DNA of 64,000 nt. It comes from Exiguobacterium alkaliphilum 12/1. GTDB lineage: Bacteria > Bacillota > Bacilli > Exiguobacteriales > Exiguobacteriaceae. The notes under the pieces were generated by a model that saw only the letters and a program-made list of their open reading frames with translations, was not told the origin of the DNA and did no database searches. Location: positions 1 through 64,000 of the forward strand of contig NZ_JJMW01000008.1 of the NCBI RefSeq assembly GCF_000714435.1, in the 5' to 3' direction. The position numbers and the translations under genes are program-made. Numbering within the stretch: position 1 is the first letter of the stretch; every line of letters begins with the position of its first letter. This document shows positions 32,047-40,397 of this stretch, in pieces.

Positions 32047-33114
32047 TTACGTAGACGGTTGATAGACGCAGTACGGTTCTTCGGCTTTATAGTCGCCCGT
32101 CACGGCGAACGCACGGGCCCGCGAACCGCCGCAGATGTAACGATATTCGCAATACCCGCACTTGCCTCCGTGCGTATCGGGGTCCCGGAGTGAGGTGAAT
32201 ACCGGATGATGTCGATAAAGGTCGGCGAGCGATGACTGTTTGACGTTGCCGCATTTGATCGGGAGAAAACCGGACGGCTGGACGTCACCGGTATGTGAGA
32301 TGAAGACGAACCCGTTCCCATCGTTCGTCCCACGTGGCGCTTTTGCCAAATCATCGTGCGGATGACCGATGGGTGGAAGCCCGAGTTGTTTCCGGCGCGC
32401 GTTCTCTTGTCTAGCGACGCGGCGATAAAACTGGGCCTCGGTCGTCGAGACGATGAACGGGACTTCGGCTTGGAGAGCGAAAGCCCAACGTAGCACTTCT
32501 TCATGCCGCTCTGGTGTGATCGGTTGTAAGAGCGAACCGCGTCCGGTCGGAACGAGGAAAAAGAGGGTCCAGACGGAGACGCCGAGCGCACCGACGAGTT
32601 CGGCAATCGCGGGAAGTTGGTCCACGTTGTATTCCGTGACGGTCGTATTGATTTGAAATGACATGTCTTCCTGTTGAAAGTACGAGATGCCGCGCAATGT
32701 CCGATCGAAACTGCCGCGTGTGCCTCGGAAGTAGTCGTGCGACTTGGCGTCCGGTCCATCGATTGAGAACGCCCAGCGTGAAAGTCCGGCCGCCTTAGCT
32801 CGCTTGACCGCATCGCGGGTCACGCGTGGGGTAGCCGAAGGCGTCATCGAGACGCGCATGCCGAGCGAGGCTGCGTACCAGGTCAGTTCGAATAAGTCGT
32901 CACGCATGAGCGGGTCGCCGCCGGTGAAGACGAGGATTGGGTTATCCATGGCGTGAATGTCCCGGATGAGCGTTTTCGCCTGATCTGTATCGAGTTCATC
33001 GGGATAGCGATGATATTGGGCCTCGGCCCGACAATGGACGCACGACAACGCACAGGCGCGCGTCACTTCCCAAATGACGATGAACGGATTGACGTTGTAA
33101 TCGATTCCGCTCAT
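32047..33114 (-). CDS. radical SAM/SPASM enzyme next to hemY (TIGR04053-like)
   Basis: A 355-residue radical SAM protein. The S-adenosylmethionine cluster motif is Cys21-x3-Cys25-x2-Cys28 in an RACALSCVHC context, followed by the GGDPL motif. The C-terminal SPASM-type region has a CGYCEYRYICGG cluster and a last Cys near the end. The N-terminal PFIVIWEVTRAC pattern is like the sporadic Bacillus family I know as TIGR04053. Its start overlaps the hemY stop by 4 bases (ATGA), so the two are co-translated, suggesting a role in heme or a related tetrapyrrole. The substrate is unknown; the heme link is inference. Confidence 0.85.
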   Translation of the reverse strand: MSGIDYNVNPFIVIWEVTRACALSCVHCRAEAQYHRYPDELDTDQAKTLIRDIHAMDNPILVFTGGDPLMRDDLFELTWYAASLGMRVSMTPSATPRVTRDAVKRAKAAGLSRWAFSIDGPDAKSHDYFRGTRGSFDRTLRGISYFQQEDMSFQINTTVTEYNVDQLPAIAELVGALGVSVWTLFFLVPTGRGSLLQPITPERHEEVLRWAFALQAEVPFIVSTTEAQFYRRVARQENARRKQLGLPPIGHPHDDLAKAPRGTNDGNGFVFISHTGDVQPSGFLPIKCGNVKQSSLADLYRHHPVFTSLRDPDTHGGKCGYCEYRYICGGSRARAFAVTGDYKAEEPYCVYQPST

Positions 33115-34466
33115 ACGAGCACCTCTGGCGTTACGTTCAGACGTTCGACGGCCTGTTTGGCCGAATCGACACAGTCCGGCAATCCGACCCCGTCAAGAAT
33201 CGCGCCGCACGCCTCGACCCCGTCCAGTGCGGCGAGGGCACGATTGAAGGAACGGACGTACGCTTTATGGCCGACTTCATATTGGGGCATCGTATCGAGG
33301 TGCCGTTCGACTTTCGTGAAGAGCGGCTTCCCGACGTGTTGAATCGTTCGTAGCTCGTCTAAGGCAAACGCGGCAATCGTCTCGTCGTCTTCCTTCAACA
33401 GGGGAGGCACGTGCTCGGATCCGATATAGACGCGTAGGAGCGCCATACCCGCAGGTGCCATGTGCGGCCACTTCTTATGCATCCAGCTGCATGCGGTCAG
33501 TGCGTTGCCTTCCCGTTTGGCGATGACATACCCGGTCCCGTCGAGCGCTGCGACATCGGTCTCTTTGAAGGCGGCGAGCACGGTCAAGGAAGACGTTCGT
33601 TTCAAGTCGGATAACTGTGCTGCTTCAGCCAATCCGAGCATCGGGCCGAGCGCCTCTGGAGAAGTCGCGAGAATGATACCGTCAAACGTCTCGACCGTCC
33701 CGTCCGAGAGCTCGACTTCATGCGGGCGAATCGCGGCGACGCGTGTGTTCAAATAAAGCTGATCGATGGCCGGTCGGAGCGCTTCAGTCAATGTGCCGAG
33801 CCCGTTACGGAGCGACAAGAACTTCCCTGCCTCACGAGGTGTGGCCCCGGCTTGAACGGGCGGTGTCAATGCTTTCATGCCGAGGATCAGGCTGCGTTTT
33901 TTCCGTTCAATCGTGATAAACTGAGGAAAAGTAGACTCGATGCTCATGTCTTGGAGCGTCCCGTTATAAATGCCCGACAAGAGCGGCTCGATCATCGACT
34001 CGACGACTTCAGGACCGAGCCGGGTACGGAAGAACGTGTCGAGCGAGATGTCTGTGCCGTGATAGACGCGCGGAAGCACGAGGTCGAGCCCGGCCCGGAA
34101 CTTGCCGCGCCACGTGAATAAGTCGGTCTTGACCATCGGCCAAAACTTTGTCGGGATGCCCATGACGGAACCGTCCGGCATTTGACGCAGTTTTTGACGG
34201 ACATAGATGTACGACGTCCCAGTCTTCGAACGAACGAGCTGCCCGTCTAAGCCGAGCTCTTGAATCAAGTCGGTCAGCGTCGGTTTCCGGGCCATATAGC
34301 CGTCGGGTCCGCACTCGAGGACGAATCCGTCCCGATGAATCGTTTTGATTTTCCCTCCAAGTCGATCGTTCGCCTCATAGAGTGTGACGTGCGCCCCGGC
34401 TTGTTTGGCGTAATAGGCGGCGGCAAGCCCGGTGATTCCGCCGCCGATGATTGCAATCTGTTTCAA
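33111..34466 (-). CDS. hemY: protoporphyrinogen/coproporphyrinogen oxidase HemY (CgoX)
   Basis: An FAD-dependent oxidase that converts coproporphyrinogen III to coproporphyrin III in Firmicutes. The FAD-binding GGGITG loop is at residues 8-13 and is followed by the YEANDRLGGKI segment. GPDGYMARKP and the C-terminal VEACGAILDGVGLPDCV segment are typical. I chose the TTG at 34466 (451 residues), which follows a GGTGA site. GTG 34475 is an alternative. TTG 34520 is unlikely because it sits at the predicted transcription start. Neighbouring heme genes (hemE, hemH) are not in this window. Confidence 0.9.
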   Translation of the reverse strand: MKQIAIIGGGITGLAAAYYAKQAGAHVTLYEANDRLGGKIKTIHRDGFVLECGPDGYMARKPTLTDLIQELGLDGQLVRSKTGTSYIYVRQKLRQMPDGSVMGIPTKFWPMVKTDLFTWRGKFRAGLDLVLPRVYHGTDISLDTFFRTRLGPEVVESMIEPLLSGIYNGTLQDMSIESTFPQFITIERKKRSLILGMKALTPPVQAGATPREAGKFLSLRNGLGTLTEALRPAIDQLYLNTRVAAIRPHEVELSDGTVETFDGIILATSPEALGPMLGLAEAAQLSDLKRTSSLTVLAAFKETDVAALDGTGYVIAKREGNALTACSWMHKKWPHMAPAGMALLRVYIGSEHVPPLLKEDDETIAAFALDELRTIQHVGKPLFTKVERHLDTMPQYEVGHKAYVRSFNRALAALDGVEACGAILDGVGLPDCVDSAKQAVERLNVTPEVLV

Positions 34467-34528
34467 TTCATTCACCCATTTCCGTATAGTCTCACGCTTA
34501 ACGGTACCGAGAATCGGCAACGAGACAT

Positions 34529-34557
34529 AGGATAAGTATCACGCCGTTGTTAGACAA
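34529..34557 (-). promoter_or_regulatory. promoter of hemY-radical SAM operon
   Basis: On the minus strand a -35 TTGTCT (34557-34552) and a -10 TATCCT (34534-34529) are separated by exactly 17 bases. The predicted start point lies near 34522. Confidence 0.55.
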
Positions 34558-34587
34558 AACTGTCACGATTGAAAAGGAGGAACTGCC

Positions 34588-34752
34588 ATGCTCTCATTCT
34601 GGCTGATGGCGTCCGTCGTCATCGTAGGCGTCATCACGTTCATCCTCGTGATGAATCGGCACGGCGACAAGCTCGAGGGCGACGAAGAGAGCCCGCCGAT
34701 CCTATGGGCCGATGACAAGTGGTATAAAGATGACGGGCCGCCGGATGGATAA
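34588..34752 (+). CDS. 54-residue single-pass membrane microprotein
   Basis: This short frame has a strong AAAGGAGGAA ribosome site (34573-34581) 6 bases before its ATG, which argues that it is translated. Residues 4-22 form a hydrophobic helix, followed by a basic stretch and an acidic, Trp/Pro-rich tail (about 24-54) that should face the cytoplasm. I recognise no family. It lies between divergent hemY and glsA and may be transcribed with glsA, which starts 59 bases later. Confidence 0.65.
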   Translation: MLSFWLMASVVIVGVITFILVMNRHGDKLEGDEESPPILWADDKWYKDDGPPDG

Positions 34753-34811
34753 CCGCGAGAAGATGTGGTAAGATGACCCGGTTGTAAACTATCGGATATG
34801 AGGTGATGATG

Positions 34812-35753
34812 ATGAACGTATTAGAACAGCAGTTGGCGCATTTGGTCGACGAGTGTCGTCCGTATACGGCTCAAGGGAAAGTGGCCGATTATATTCCAGA
34901 GCTGGCTCATGTGAAAGACGATTTACTCGGCGTGGCGATTTGTCTGCCTGACGGTTCTTACATCCATGCGGGTGACGTCCATCATAAATTCACGATTCAA
35001 AGCGTCTCGAAGGCGCTCACGCTCTGTTATGTCTTGATGGAGTTTGGCGAAGACTACGTGTTCTCGAAAGTGGGGATGGAGCCGACCGGGGATGCGTTCA
35101 ACTCGATTGCAAAACTTGAAGAGACGGTGCCGTCAAAACCACTCAACCCGATGATCAACGCCGGGGCGCTCGCCGTCACGAGTATGATTTTAGGCGACAC
35201 GGCCGAGCTGAAGATTTATCAGTTTCGTCAATTTTTGGCGACGTTATTAAACGTGCCTGTCGAAGAGGTGCGCTACAACGAAAAAGTCGCCCGCTCGGAA
35301 TACGAGACGACCGACTTGAACCGGGCCTTGCTTTATTTCATGCGTCATCACGGCATCGTCGAAGGAGACGTCGATGAGATTATCGATGTATACACGAAGC
35401 AATGTGCCATCGAAATCGATTGTTTTGACTTGGCTCGCATCGGCCGGATTCTATCCGGTAACGGCGAGGACCCGGTGACAGGCGAAGAGTTGATTCCGCG
35501 CCGTGTCGTCCGAATCGTCAAAGCGATCATGACGACGTGCGGCATGTACGATGCTTCGGGCGAGTTCGCCGTCCGCGTCGGACTTCCTGGTAAGAGTGGC
35601 GTGTCGGGTGCGATTCTCGCGACCGGCAAGCATGAGCTCGGGCTGAGCGATGTCGGATTCGGAATTTTCGGTCCCGCCCTCGACTCAAAAGGGAACTCGA
35701 TTGCCGGGATGAAGTTGCTTGAACTGCTCGTCGAACGCTATACGTCACGTTAA
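34812..35753 (+). CDS. glsA: glutaminase GlsA
   Basis: Glutaminase of the serine-dependent beta-lactamase-like family hydrolyses glutamine to glutamate and ammonia. The 313-residue protein has the SVSK catalytic pair (Ser64 and Lys67), followed by the conserved GDAFNS and NPMINAGAL segments and a Tyr/Asn-containing YNEKVARSE stretch. Three ATGs in a row precede; GAGGTGA at 34800-34806 best fits ATG 34812. Its stop shares TTAA with the convergent CHAD gene, with no terminator between them. Confidence 0.93.
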   Translation: MNVLEQQLAHLVDECRPYTAQGKVADYIPELAHVKDDLLGVAICLPDGSYIHAGDVHHKFTIQSVSKALTLCYVLMEFGEDYVFSKVGMEPTGDAFNSIAKLEETVPSKPLNPMINAGALAVTSMILGDTAELKIYQFRQFLATLLNVPVEEVRYNEKVARSEYETTDLNRALLYFMRHHGIVEGDVDEIIDVYTKQCAIEIDCFDLARIGRILSGNGEDPVTGEELIPRRVVRIVKAIMTTCGMYDASGEFAVRVGLPGKSGVSGAILATGKHELGLSDVGFGIFGPALDSKGNSIAGMKLLELLVERYTSR

Positions 35754-36523
35754 AGCTTGACAGCGTTGACCGATTCGTCGAGTTCTGCCTCGAGTTGGCG
35801 CAGTTTCGATTCATATGCGGCACTCAGCTCTTCGGGCGGGGTGAACGCGGACCAGCGCAACAATAACTGATGGTGGTCGTTCATGTTCCCGAGCTCGGTC
35901 TGGAGCCGTTTTAATTTATGGACTTGGTCTTTCGACGCCTCGTCCTCATAGTTCAACAAATATTCATGCAAATAGCGCTCGCGTTTCACGGCGAGCCGGA
36001 CTTTATGAAGCGTCTCGAGCCGGTCGGCCATCTGTGACGCTTCTTTATGGGTGGCGATGCGACGTTTTCGTTCATCTTTCGCTTTCTCGAGGAAAGACGC
36101 CGCGTCTTGTTTTTTGAAGGCGCGGAACAGCTGGCCACCGAGGAAACGACGCACTTGTTGGTCGAGTGACGGCGTCATCTTCTCGCTCACGCGGGTGGCG
36201 AGTACGGTTCGATTGACGGCACGCTGTCGCTCCATCTCGTTGAGAAAAGCGATATCGAGTTCCGAATCGGTCTCGAGCGCCTCGACGAGTACGTCGCCGT
36301 CCCGAACCGTTCCGAGTGCCTCCATGAGTTGTTTCAGCTGACGATACGTGGACGGTTTCGTCTCGTACAGTTGCATGAACGTTAACAGCTTCCGGAGGTG
36401 AACGCGCGCCTGATGGATGTCTTCACTGTTTTGAAACGTGAGCGCTTCGGTCATATAATGGTTGAACGTATTCCACGTCTCGAGCAACTCATATTTTAGT
36501 TTTTCCGCATTCCGTTGATTCAT
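35750..36523 (-). CDS. CHAD domain protein
   Basis: A 257-residue all-helical protein. CHAD domains bind inorganic polyphosphate through conserved His, Arg and Lys residues on paired helical bundles. Here the first half has HQARVHLRKLLTFMQLYE and VRDGDVLVEAL, and the second has LHKVRLAVKRERYLHEYL, the two halves of the family pattern. No CYTH domain is attached. ATG 36523 follows AAAGGAAACAG; longer starts lack a site. It is divergent from the MATE gene with only 38 bases between starts and convergent on glsA. Confidence 0.88.
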   Translation of the reverse strand: MNQRNAEKLKYELLETWNTFNHYMTEALTFQNSEDIHQARVHLRKLLTFMQLYETKPSTYRQLKQLMEALGTVRDGDVLVEALETDSELDIAFLNEMERQRAVNRTVLATRVSEKMTPSLDQQVRRFLGGQLFRAFKKQDAASFLEKAKDERKRRIATHKEASQMADRLETLHKVRLAVKRERYLHEYLLNYEDEASKDQVHKLKRLQTELGNMNDHHQLLLRWSAFTPPEELSAAYESKLRQLEAELDESVNAVKL

Positions 36524-36561
36524 TCTACTGTTTCCTTTCTGAAATGAGATGAGGGTTGTCC

Positions 36562-37929
36562 ATGTACCAAACACATACGCTTCAAGAAAAAATCAAACTG
36601 TTCTTCACCATCTTCTATCCGATTTTGGTGACACAAGTCTCTTTTTACTTAATCAGCTTTTTTGACACGGTCATGTCCGGCCGGGCCGGAGCGGTCGACT
36701 TGGCCGGTGTCGGCGTCGGGTCGAGTCTATGGATGCCGGTCTATACGGGACTGAGCGGGATTTTGCTCGCTGTCGCGCCGATTGTCGCGCAAGCGCTCGG
36801 GGCGAGAAATATCCAGCAGATTCAACGGACGTTGTTCCAAGGCGTCTACTTAGCGGTCGGCCTGAGCATCGCGACGCTCATCCTCGGATTCATCCTCGTG
36901 CCGACTGCCGTCGACGGGATGGGTCTGAGTGAAGAAGGGAAGCGCATCGCCAAAGGGTATTTGCTCGCCCTCGGGTTCGGGGTGTTGCCGATGTTCTTGT
37001 TCAACGTGTTACGCACGCTTATGGATTCACTCGGCAAAACGCGCGTCTCGATGCTGCTTATACTATTAGGGTTACCCATTAACGTCGGTTTAAACTACAT
37101 CTTCATCTTTGGAAAACTCGGCGTCCCGGCTTACGGTGGCATCGGGGCAGGCATCGCCTCGGCGATCACGTATTGGCTTCTATTTTTCATGGCGCTCGCT
37201 TTCGTCCGAAGCGGCAAACCGTTCCTCGAGTATCGTTTCTTGCGCTCGTTTGAACGACTGCTTTGGCCACGCCAAAAAGAACTGTTGCAACTCGGGACGC
37301 CAATCGGGCTCGCCATCTTTGCCGAGGTGAGCATCTTCGCGGCGGTCACGCTTCTGTTGAGTTCGTACGGCGACAATATCGTCGCCGCGCACCAGGCGGC
37401 GATCAACTTCGCATCGTTCGTCTACATGTTGCCGCTCTCCGCATCGAGTGCACTCACAATCGTCGTCGGCTATGAGCTCGGGGCCCGCCGCTTAAAAGAT
37501 GCGGTCCGATACGCTAAGATCGGCCTTTCGCTCTGTTTGGCCGTGTCGATTTTCTCGGGGGCGTTCTTGTTCTGGCAAAACGAACGGGTCGCCGCGATTT
37601 ATACGAACGACGCGGCTGTCGTCGAACTCGCCGCCCACTTCATGATCTTCGCGGTGTTCTTCCAACTGTCGGACGCGGTCGCCGCGCCGATTCAAGGGAT
37701 TTTGCGTGGTTTCAAAGACGTGAACGTGACGCTCGTCTTGTCACTCATCGCCTACTGGGTGATCGGGCTGCCGCTCGGGTATACGCTCGCCGAACCGCTC
37801 GGTGTCGGTCCGGACGGGTATTGGATTGGGCTCATCGCCGGACTTGCCGCTGGGGCCGTGCTCTTATTTGTTCGTCTCGTGTATATCGTCCGGCGTTATA
37901 AACCGGAACCGGTTGAAATCAAATCGTAA
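36562..37929 (+). CDS. MATE family efflux transporter
   Basis: A 455-residue membrane protein with about twelve helices in two homologous halves. Such proteins export drugs or metabolites in exchange for Na+ or H+. Recognisable MATE features include the early DTVMSGRAGAVDLAGVGVG segment, the APIVAQALGARN loop, and the second-half counterpart ending GYELGARRLKDAVRYAK. ATG 36562 has GATGAGGG 6 bases upstream. A hairpin follows the stop. The substrate cannot be read from sequence. Confidence 0.92.
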   Translation: MYQTHTLQEKIKLFFTIFYPILVTQVSFYLISFFDTVMSGRAGAVDLAGVGVGSSLWMPVYTGLSGILLAVAPIVAQALGARNIQQIQRTLFQGVYLAVGLSIATLILGFILVPTAVDGMGLSEEGKRIAKGYLLALGFGVLPMFLFNVLRTLMDSLGKTRVSMLLILLGLPINVGLNYIFIFGKLGVPAYGGIGAGIASAITYWLLFFMALAFVRSGKPFLEYRFLRSFERLLWPRQKELLQLGTPIGLAIFAEVSIFAAVTLLLSSYGDNIVAAHQAAINFASFVYMLPLSASSALTIVVGYELGARRLKDAVRYAKIGLSLCLAVSIFSGAFLFWQNERVAAIYTNDAAVVELAAHFMIFAVFFQLSDAVAAPIQGILRGFKDVNVTLVLSLIAYWVIGLPLGYTLAEPLGVGPDGYWIGLIAGLAAGAVLLFVRLVYIVRRYKPEPVEIKS

Positions 37930-37937
37930 GTATATGG

Positions 37938-37970
37938 GAGACCCAGTCGACTGACTGGGTCTCGGTTTGT
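37938..37970 (+). terminator. terminator of the MATE gene
   Basis: GAGACCCAGTC (37938-37948) pairs perfectly with GACTGGGTCTC (37953-37963). The tail is only moderately T-rich. Confidence 0.75.
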
Positions 37971-37990
37971 TGACTAACAGAATGATTTCA

Positions 37991-38097
37991 CTCATCCTCT
38001 TGGCGCCTTCGCTTTCCTAGGGGCGAGCAGGGAGCCGCATCGCGTAACGCTGCTGCGCTCGCTATCCCCTTAGGAGTCTCCGGCGCCGCCGGATGAG
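37991..38097. repeat. 107-base nested palindromic intergenic element
   Basis: Nested inverted repeats are present: CTCATCC (37991-37997) with GGATGAG (38091-38097), GGCGCC on both sides, CCTAGGGG with CCCCTTAGG, and GCGAGC with GCTCGC. The whole would fold into one long hairpin with a GC-rich centre. From memory, similar intergenic elements with TTCGCTTTCC and GGGGCGAGC blocks are dispersed in several Bacillaceae genomes, so I read this as a copy of a genomic repeat. Function is unknown. Confidence 0.6.
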
Positions 38098-38102
38098 CGC
38101 CG

Positions 38103-38135
38103 CGAGAGGCCGAACTTGTGAGGTCTCTCGTCTTT
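38103..38135 (+). terminator. terminator-like hairpin after the repeat
   Basis: CGAGAGGCC (38103-38111) pairs with GGTCTCTCG (38122-38130), with one G-T pair, followed by TCTTT. It may be a backup terminator. Confidence 0.45.
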
Positions 38136-38175
38136 ACATTTCTTCAATTTTATGTCGGGCAGTGCGCCACGGGAC

Positions 38176-38265
38176 CATTGAATCCAAAAGAAGATGAACC
38201 AAATCACATGTCATGATTTGGTTCGTCAACAGATTGGGTCTTCTTTCGTGAAAAGAAATTCAATG
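38176..38265. repeat. 90-base inverted-repeat element upstream of nagA
   Basis: The outer arms CATTGAAT (38176-38183) and ATTCAATG (38258-38265) are perfect complements. Inside, AAAGAAGA-type and TCTTCTTT arms pair, and the core GAACCAAATCA (38196-38206) pairs perfectly with TGATTTGGTTC (38214-38224) around a 7-base loop. Its AT-rich makeup differs from the neighbouring GC-rich element. It could be a miniature mobile element remnant or a structured leader. Confidence 0.5.
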
Positions 38266-38272
38266 TGGTTAA

Positions 38273-38288
38273 ATTGGTATATACAACT
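38273..38288 (+). promoter_or_regulatory. candidate NagR (dre) operator of nagAB
   Basis: ATTGGTATATACAACT is an imperfect palindrome (6 of 8 positions symmetrical) that resembles dre sites bound by YvoA/NagR and DasR, which centre on TGGTATA or TGGTCTA. It lies about 57 bases before nagA. A related TTGGTCTATAAT reads on the minus strand near 42293-42305, upstream of nagR itself, consistent with autoregulation. Confidence 0.45.
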
Positions 38289-38344
38289 ATACTAGTTATT
38301 TGTTATGATAATGGGGAAGAACAGTGGTAGAAAGGTGGAGATTG

Positions 38345-39493
38345 ATGATGGTGATTATCAATGCACACATCGTCTCGGGCGACGAGACGTTTGAACGAGG
38401 GTTTATTCGAATCAACGGGGCGACGATCGAACAAGTCGGCTCGATGTCAGACTATGTCGAACAAGAGGAAACGGTACACGATGTCTCCGGTGCGCTCGTC
38501 ACCCCTGGGATGATTGATGTGCACGTCCACGGCGGGTATGACGTCGACACGATGGACGCTGACGAGACGACGTTGCGCCAATGGGCCGAATCGATGTTTG
38601 CTGAAGGCGTGACATCATTTTTTGCGACGACGATCACCCAGTCACCGTCGAACATCTCGCGTGCGCTCGAGGCGACGCGCCGTGTCATCGAGACGAATGA
38701 TACGTCGCTCATCGGGATCCATTTAGAAGGGCCGTTCGTGAACGTCGAGAACGCGGGGGCGCAACCGGCCGAATACATTGTCGACCCGGATGCGGAGTTG
38801 TTCCGTTCATGGCAACAGGAGGCAGCCGGACATATCCGGCTCGTGACGTACGCACCGGAGCGACCGGGCGCACGGGAACTCGAGGGAGTGATGCGTGAGA
38901 CGGGGGCCATCGGGTCGGCTGGTCACACGAACGCGACATACGTCGAGAATAAGCGAGCGGGCGTCAAACACGGGACGCATCTATACAATCAGATGCGCGG
39001 ACTGCATCACCGGGAGCCCGGAACGGTCGGCTATTGCCTGCTCGAACTGGACGTGATGGCAGAGATCATTCCGGACGGGATTCACAGCCGCCCGGAAATG
39101 GTCGACTTCGCCTATCGGATGAAAGGGGCAGACGGGCTCGTCGTCATCACGGATGCGATGCGGGCCAAAGGATTGCCCGATGGACGGTATGAGCTCGGCG
39201 GACAGCCTGTCATCGTGGAGGCGGGTGCTGCCCGTCTAGAAGCGGGCAACTTGGCGGGAAGCGTGTTGACGATGGACGCGGCATTTCGGAACATCCTCGC
39301 GTTCACCGGCTGTACGACCGAAGAAGCCGTGAAGATGACTTCGCTCAACCAAGCGCGCGAGTTCGGGTTGACACATAAAGGGAACATCGCCAGCGGCTTT
39401 GACGCCGACCTCGTCATCTGGGACGAGACGTTATCAGTCAAACAGACGATTCACCGTGGGCGAATCGTCTTTCAGAAGGAGGAGCACGCATGA
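38345..39493 (+). CDS. nagA: N-acetylglucosamine-6-phosphate deacetylase NagA
   Basis: NagA removes acetate from GlcNAc-6-phosphate, the first committed step in GlcNAc catabolism and wall-sugar recycling. The 382-residue amidohydrolase shows DVHVHGGYD, the metal ligand Glu in HLEGPF, the His ligands in GSAGHTNA and HGTHLYNQM, and the catalytic Asp in VITDAM. AAAGGTGG ends 6 bases before ATG 38345; GTG 38324 lacks a site. It overlaps nagB by 4 bases and lies under a probable NagR operator. Confidence 0.95.
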   Translation: MMVIINAHIVSGDETFERGFIRINGATIEQVGSMSDYVEQEETVHDVSGALVTPGMIDVHVHGGYDVDTMDADETTLRQWAESMFAEGVTSFFATTITQSPSNISRALEATRRVIETNDTSLIGIHLEGPFVNVENAGAQPAEYIVDPDAELFRSWQQEAAGHIRLVTYAPERPGARELEGVMRETGAIGSAGHTNATYVENKRAGVKHGTHLYNQMRGLHHREPGTVGYCLLELDVMAEIIPDGIHSRPEMVDFAYRMKGADGLVVITDAMRAKGLPDGRYELGGQPVIVEAGAARLEAGNLAGSVLTMDAAFRNILAFTGCTTEEAVKMTSLNQAREFGLTHKGNIASGFDADLVIWDETLSVKQTIHRGRIVFQKEEHA

Positions 39494-40254
39494 ACATCTT
39501 AGTCGCCAATACACCACAAGACGCCGAACAGATTGCATACACGCTCATTAAAGAACGCCTGGCCGGGAAACGTGAATTCGTCCTCGGGCTTGCGACCGGG
39601 AGTACGCCGGTCGGCATGTATAAAATGTTCAAACAAGACCGATTGGATTGCAGCCATGTGACGAGCGTCAATTTGGATGAATATATCGGGCTCGCGCCGG
39701 ACCACCCTCAAAGCTATCATCACTTCATGGAAGAGAAGCTGTTCGATGACGTGCCGTTCAAGGAGAGCCATGTGCCACGCGGGGACGCGCCCGACCCGGA
39801 ACAAGAGACGGCACGTTACGAGGCGCTCGTCCGTTCGATCGGTGTCGACCTGCAGTTGCTCGGAATCGGCGAGAACGGACATATCGCCTTTAATGAGCCG
39901 GGGACTGCGCTCGACGCGAAGACGCACGTGACAGAATTGACAGAGTCGACACGCGAGGCGAACCGACGTTTCTTCGACTCGATTGACGAAGTGCCGACCC
40001 AAGCCATTACGATGGGCCTCGACACGATCATGAACGCACGTGAGATCGTCCTCGTCGCGACCGGGACACGAAAAGCGGAAGCGGTCCATCACATGATTGA
40101 GAGCGTCCCGACGATCGAGTGGCCGGCGACGATTCTACAGGCCCACCCGAGCGTCACGGTCGTCCTCGACAAGGAAGCGGCGTCGCGATGCGCGGAGGCG
40201 CTCCAAGCCCGAGGCAATGAGGCCGCGGCCCGTTTCTTCTCTATCCGAGCTTGA
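39490..40254 (+). CDS. nagB: glucosamine-6-phosphate deaminase NagB
   Basis: NagB converts glucosamine-6-phosphate to fructose-6-phosphate and ammonia, feeding glycolysis. The 254-residue length matches the short Gram-positive form without the C-terminal allosteric extension of E. coli. GLATGSTPVGMY (phosphate loop), the catalytic Asp in VNLDEYIGL, and GIGENGHIAFNEPG are intact. The ribosome site AAGGAGGAG is inside nagA. A terminator follows immediately. Confidence 0.96.
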   Translation: MNILVANTPQDAEQIAYTLIKERLAGKREFVLGLATGSTPVGMYKMFKQDRLDCSHVTSVNLDEYIGLAPDHPQSYHHFMEEKLFDDVPFKESHVPRGDAPDPEQETARYEALVRSIGVDLQLLGIGENGHIAFNEPGTALDAKTHVTELTESTREANRRFFDSIDEVPTQAITMGLDTIMNAREIVLVATGTRKAEAVHHMIESVPTIEWPATILQAHPSVTVVLDKEAASRCAEALQARGNEAAARFFSIRA

Positions 40255-40256
40255 CT

Positions 40257-40284
40257 CCTGCGGACATCAGTCCGCAGGTTTTTC
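40257..40284 (+). terminator. terminator of nagAB
   Basis: CCTGCGGA (40257-40264) pairs with TCCGCAGG (40271-40278), followed by five T. Confidence 0.88.
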
Positions 40285-40329
40285 ATTTGTGGGAAATTGT
40301 ATGGAAATGAATTTGTCATCAAAACGTTT

Positions 40330-40358
40330 TCGACAAACGGTATCGTTTCCTCTATAAT
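40330..40358 (+). promoter_or_regulatory. promoter of the LytR-CpsA-Psr gene
   Basis: TCGACA (40330-40335) and a consensus TATAAT (40353-40358) are 17 bases apart. A weak cre-like palindrome (40319-40332, 12 of 14) overlaps the -35 but is not convincing. Confidence 0.75.
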
Positions 40359-40397
40359 AAGTGAAGCTCGTATCATTCGACCGTGAAGGAGAAACAT

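Noticed and set aside
40319..40332. cre-like palindrome at the LCP gene promoter
   Set aside because: It matches only 12 of 14 positions and lacks the two terminal bases; a wall ligase is not an expected CcpA target.
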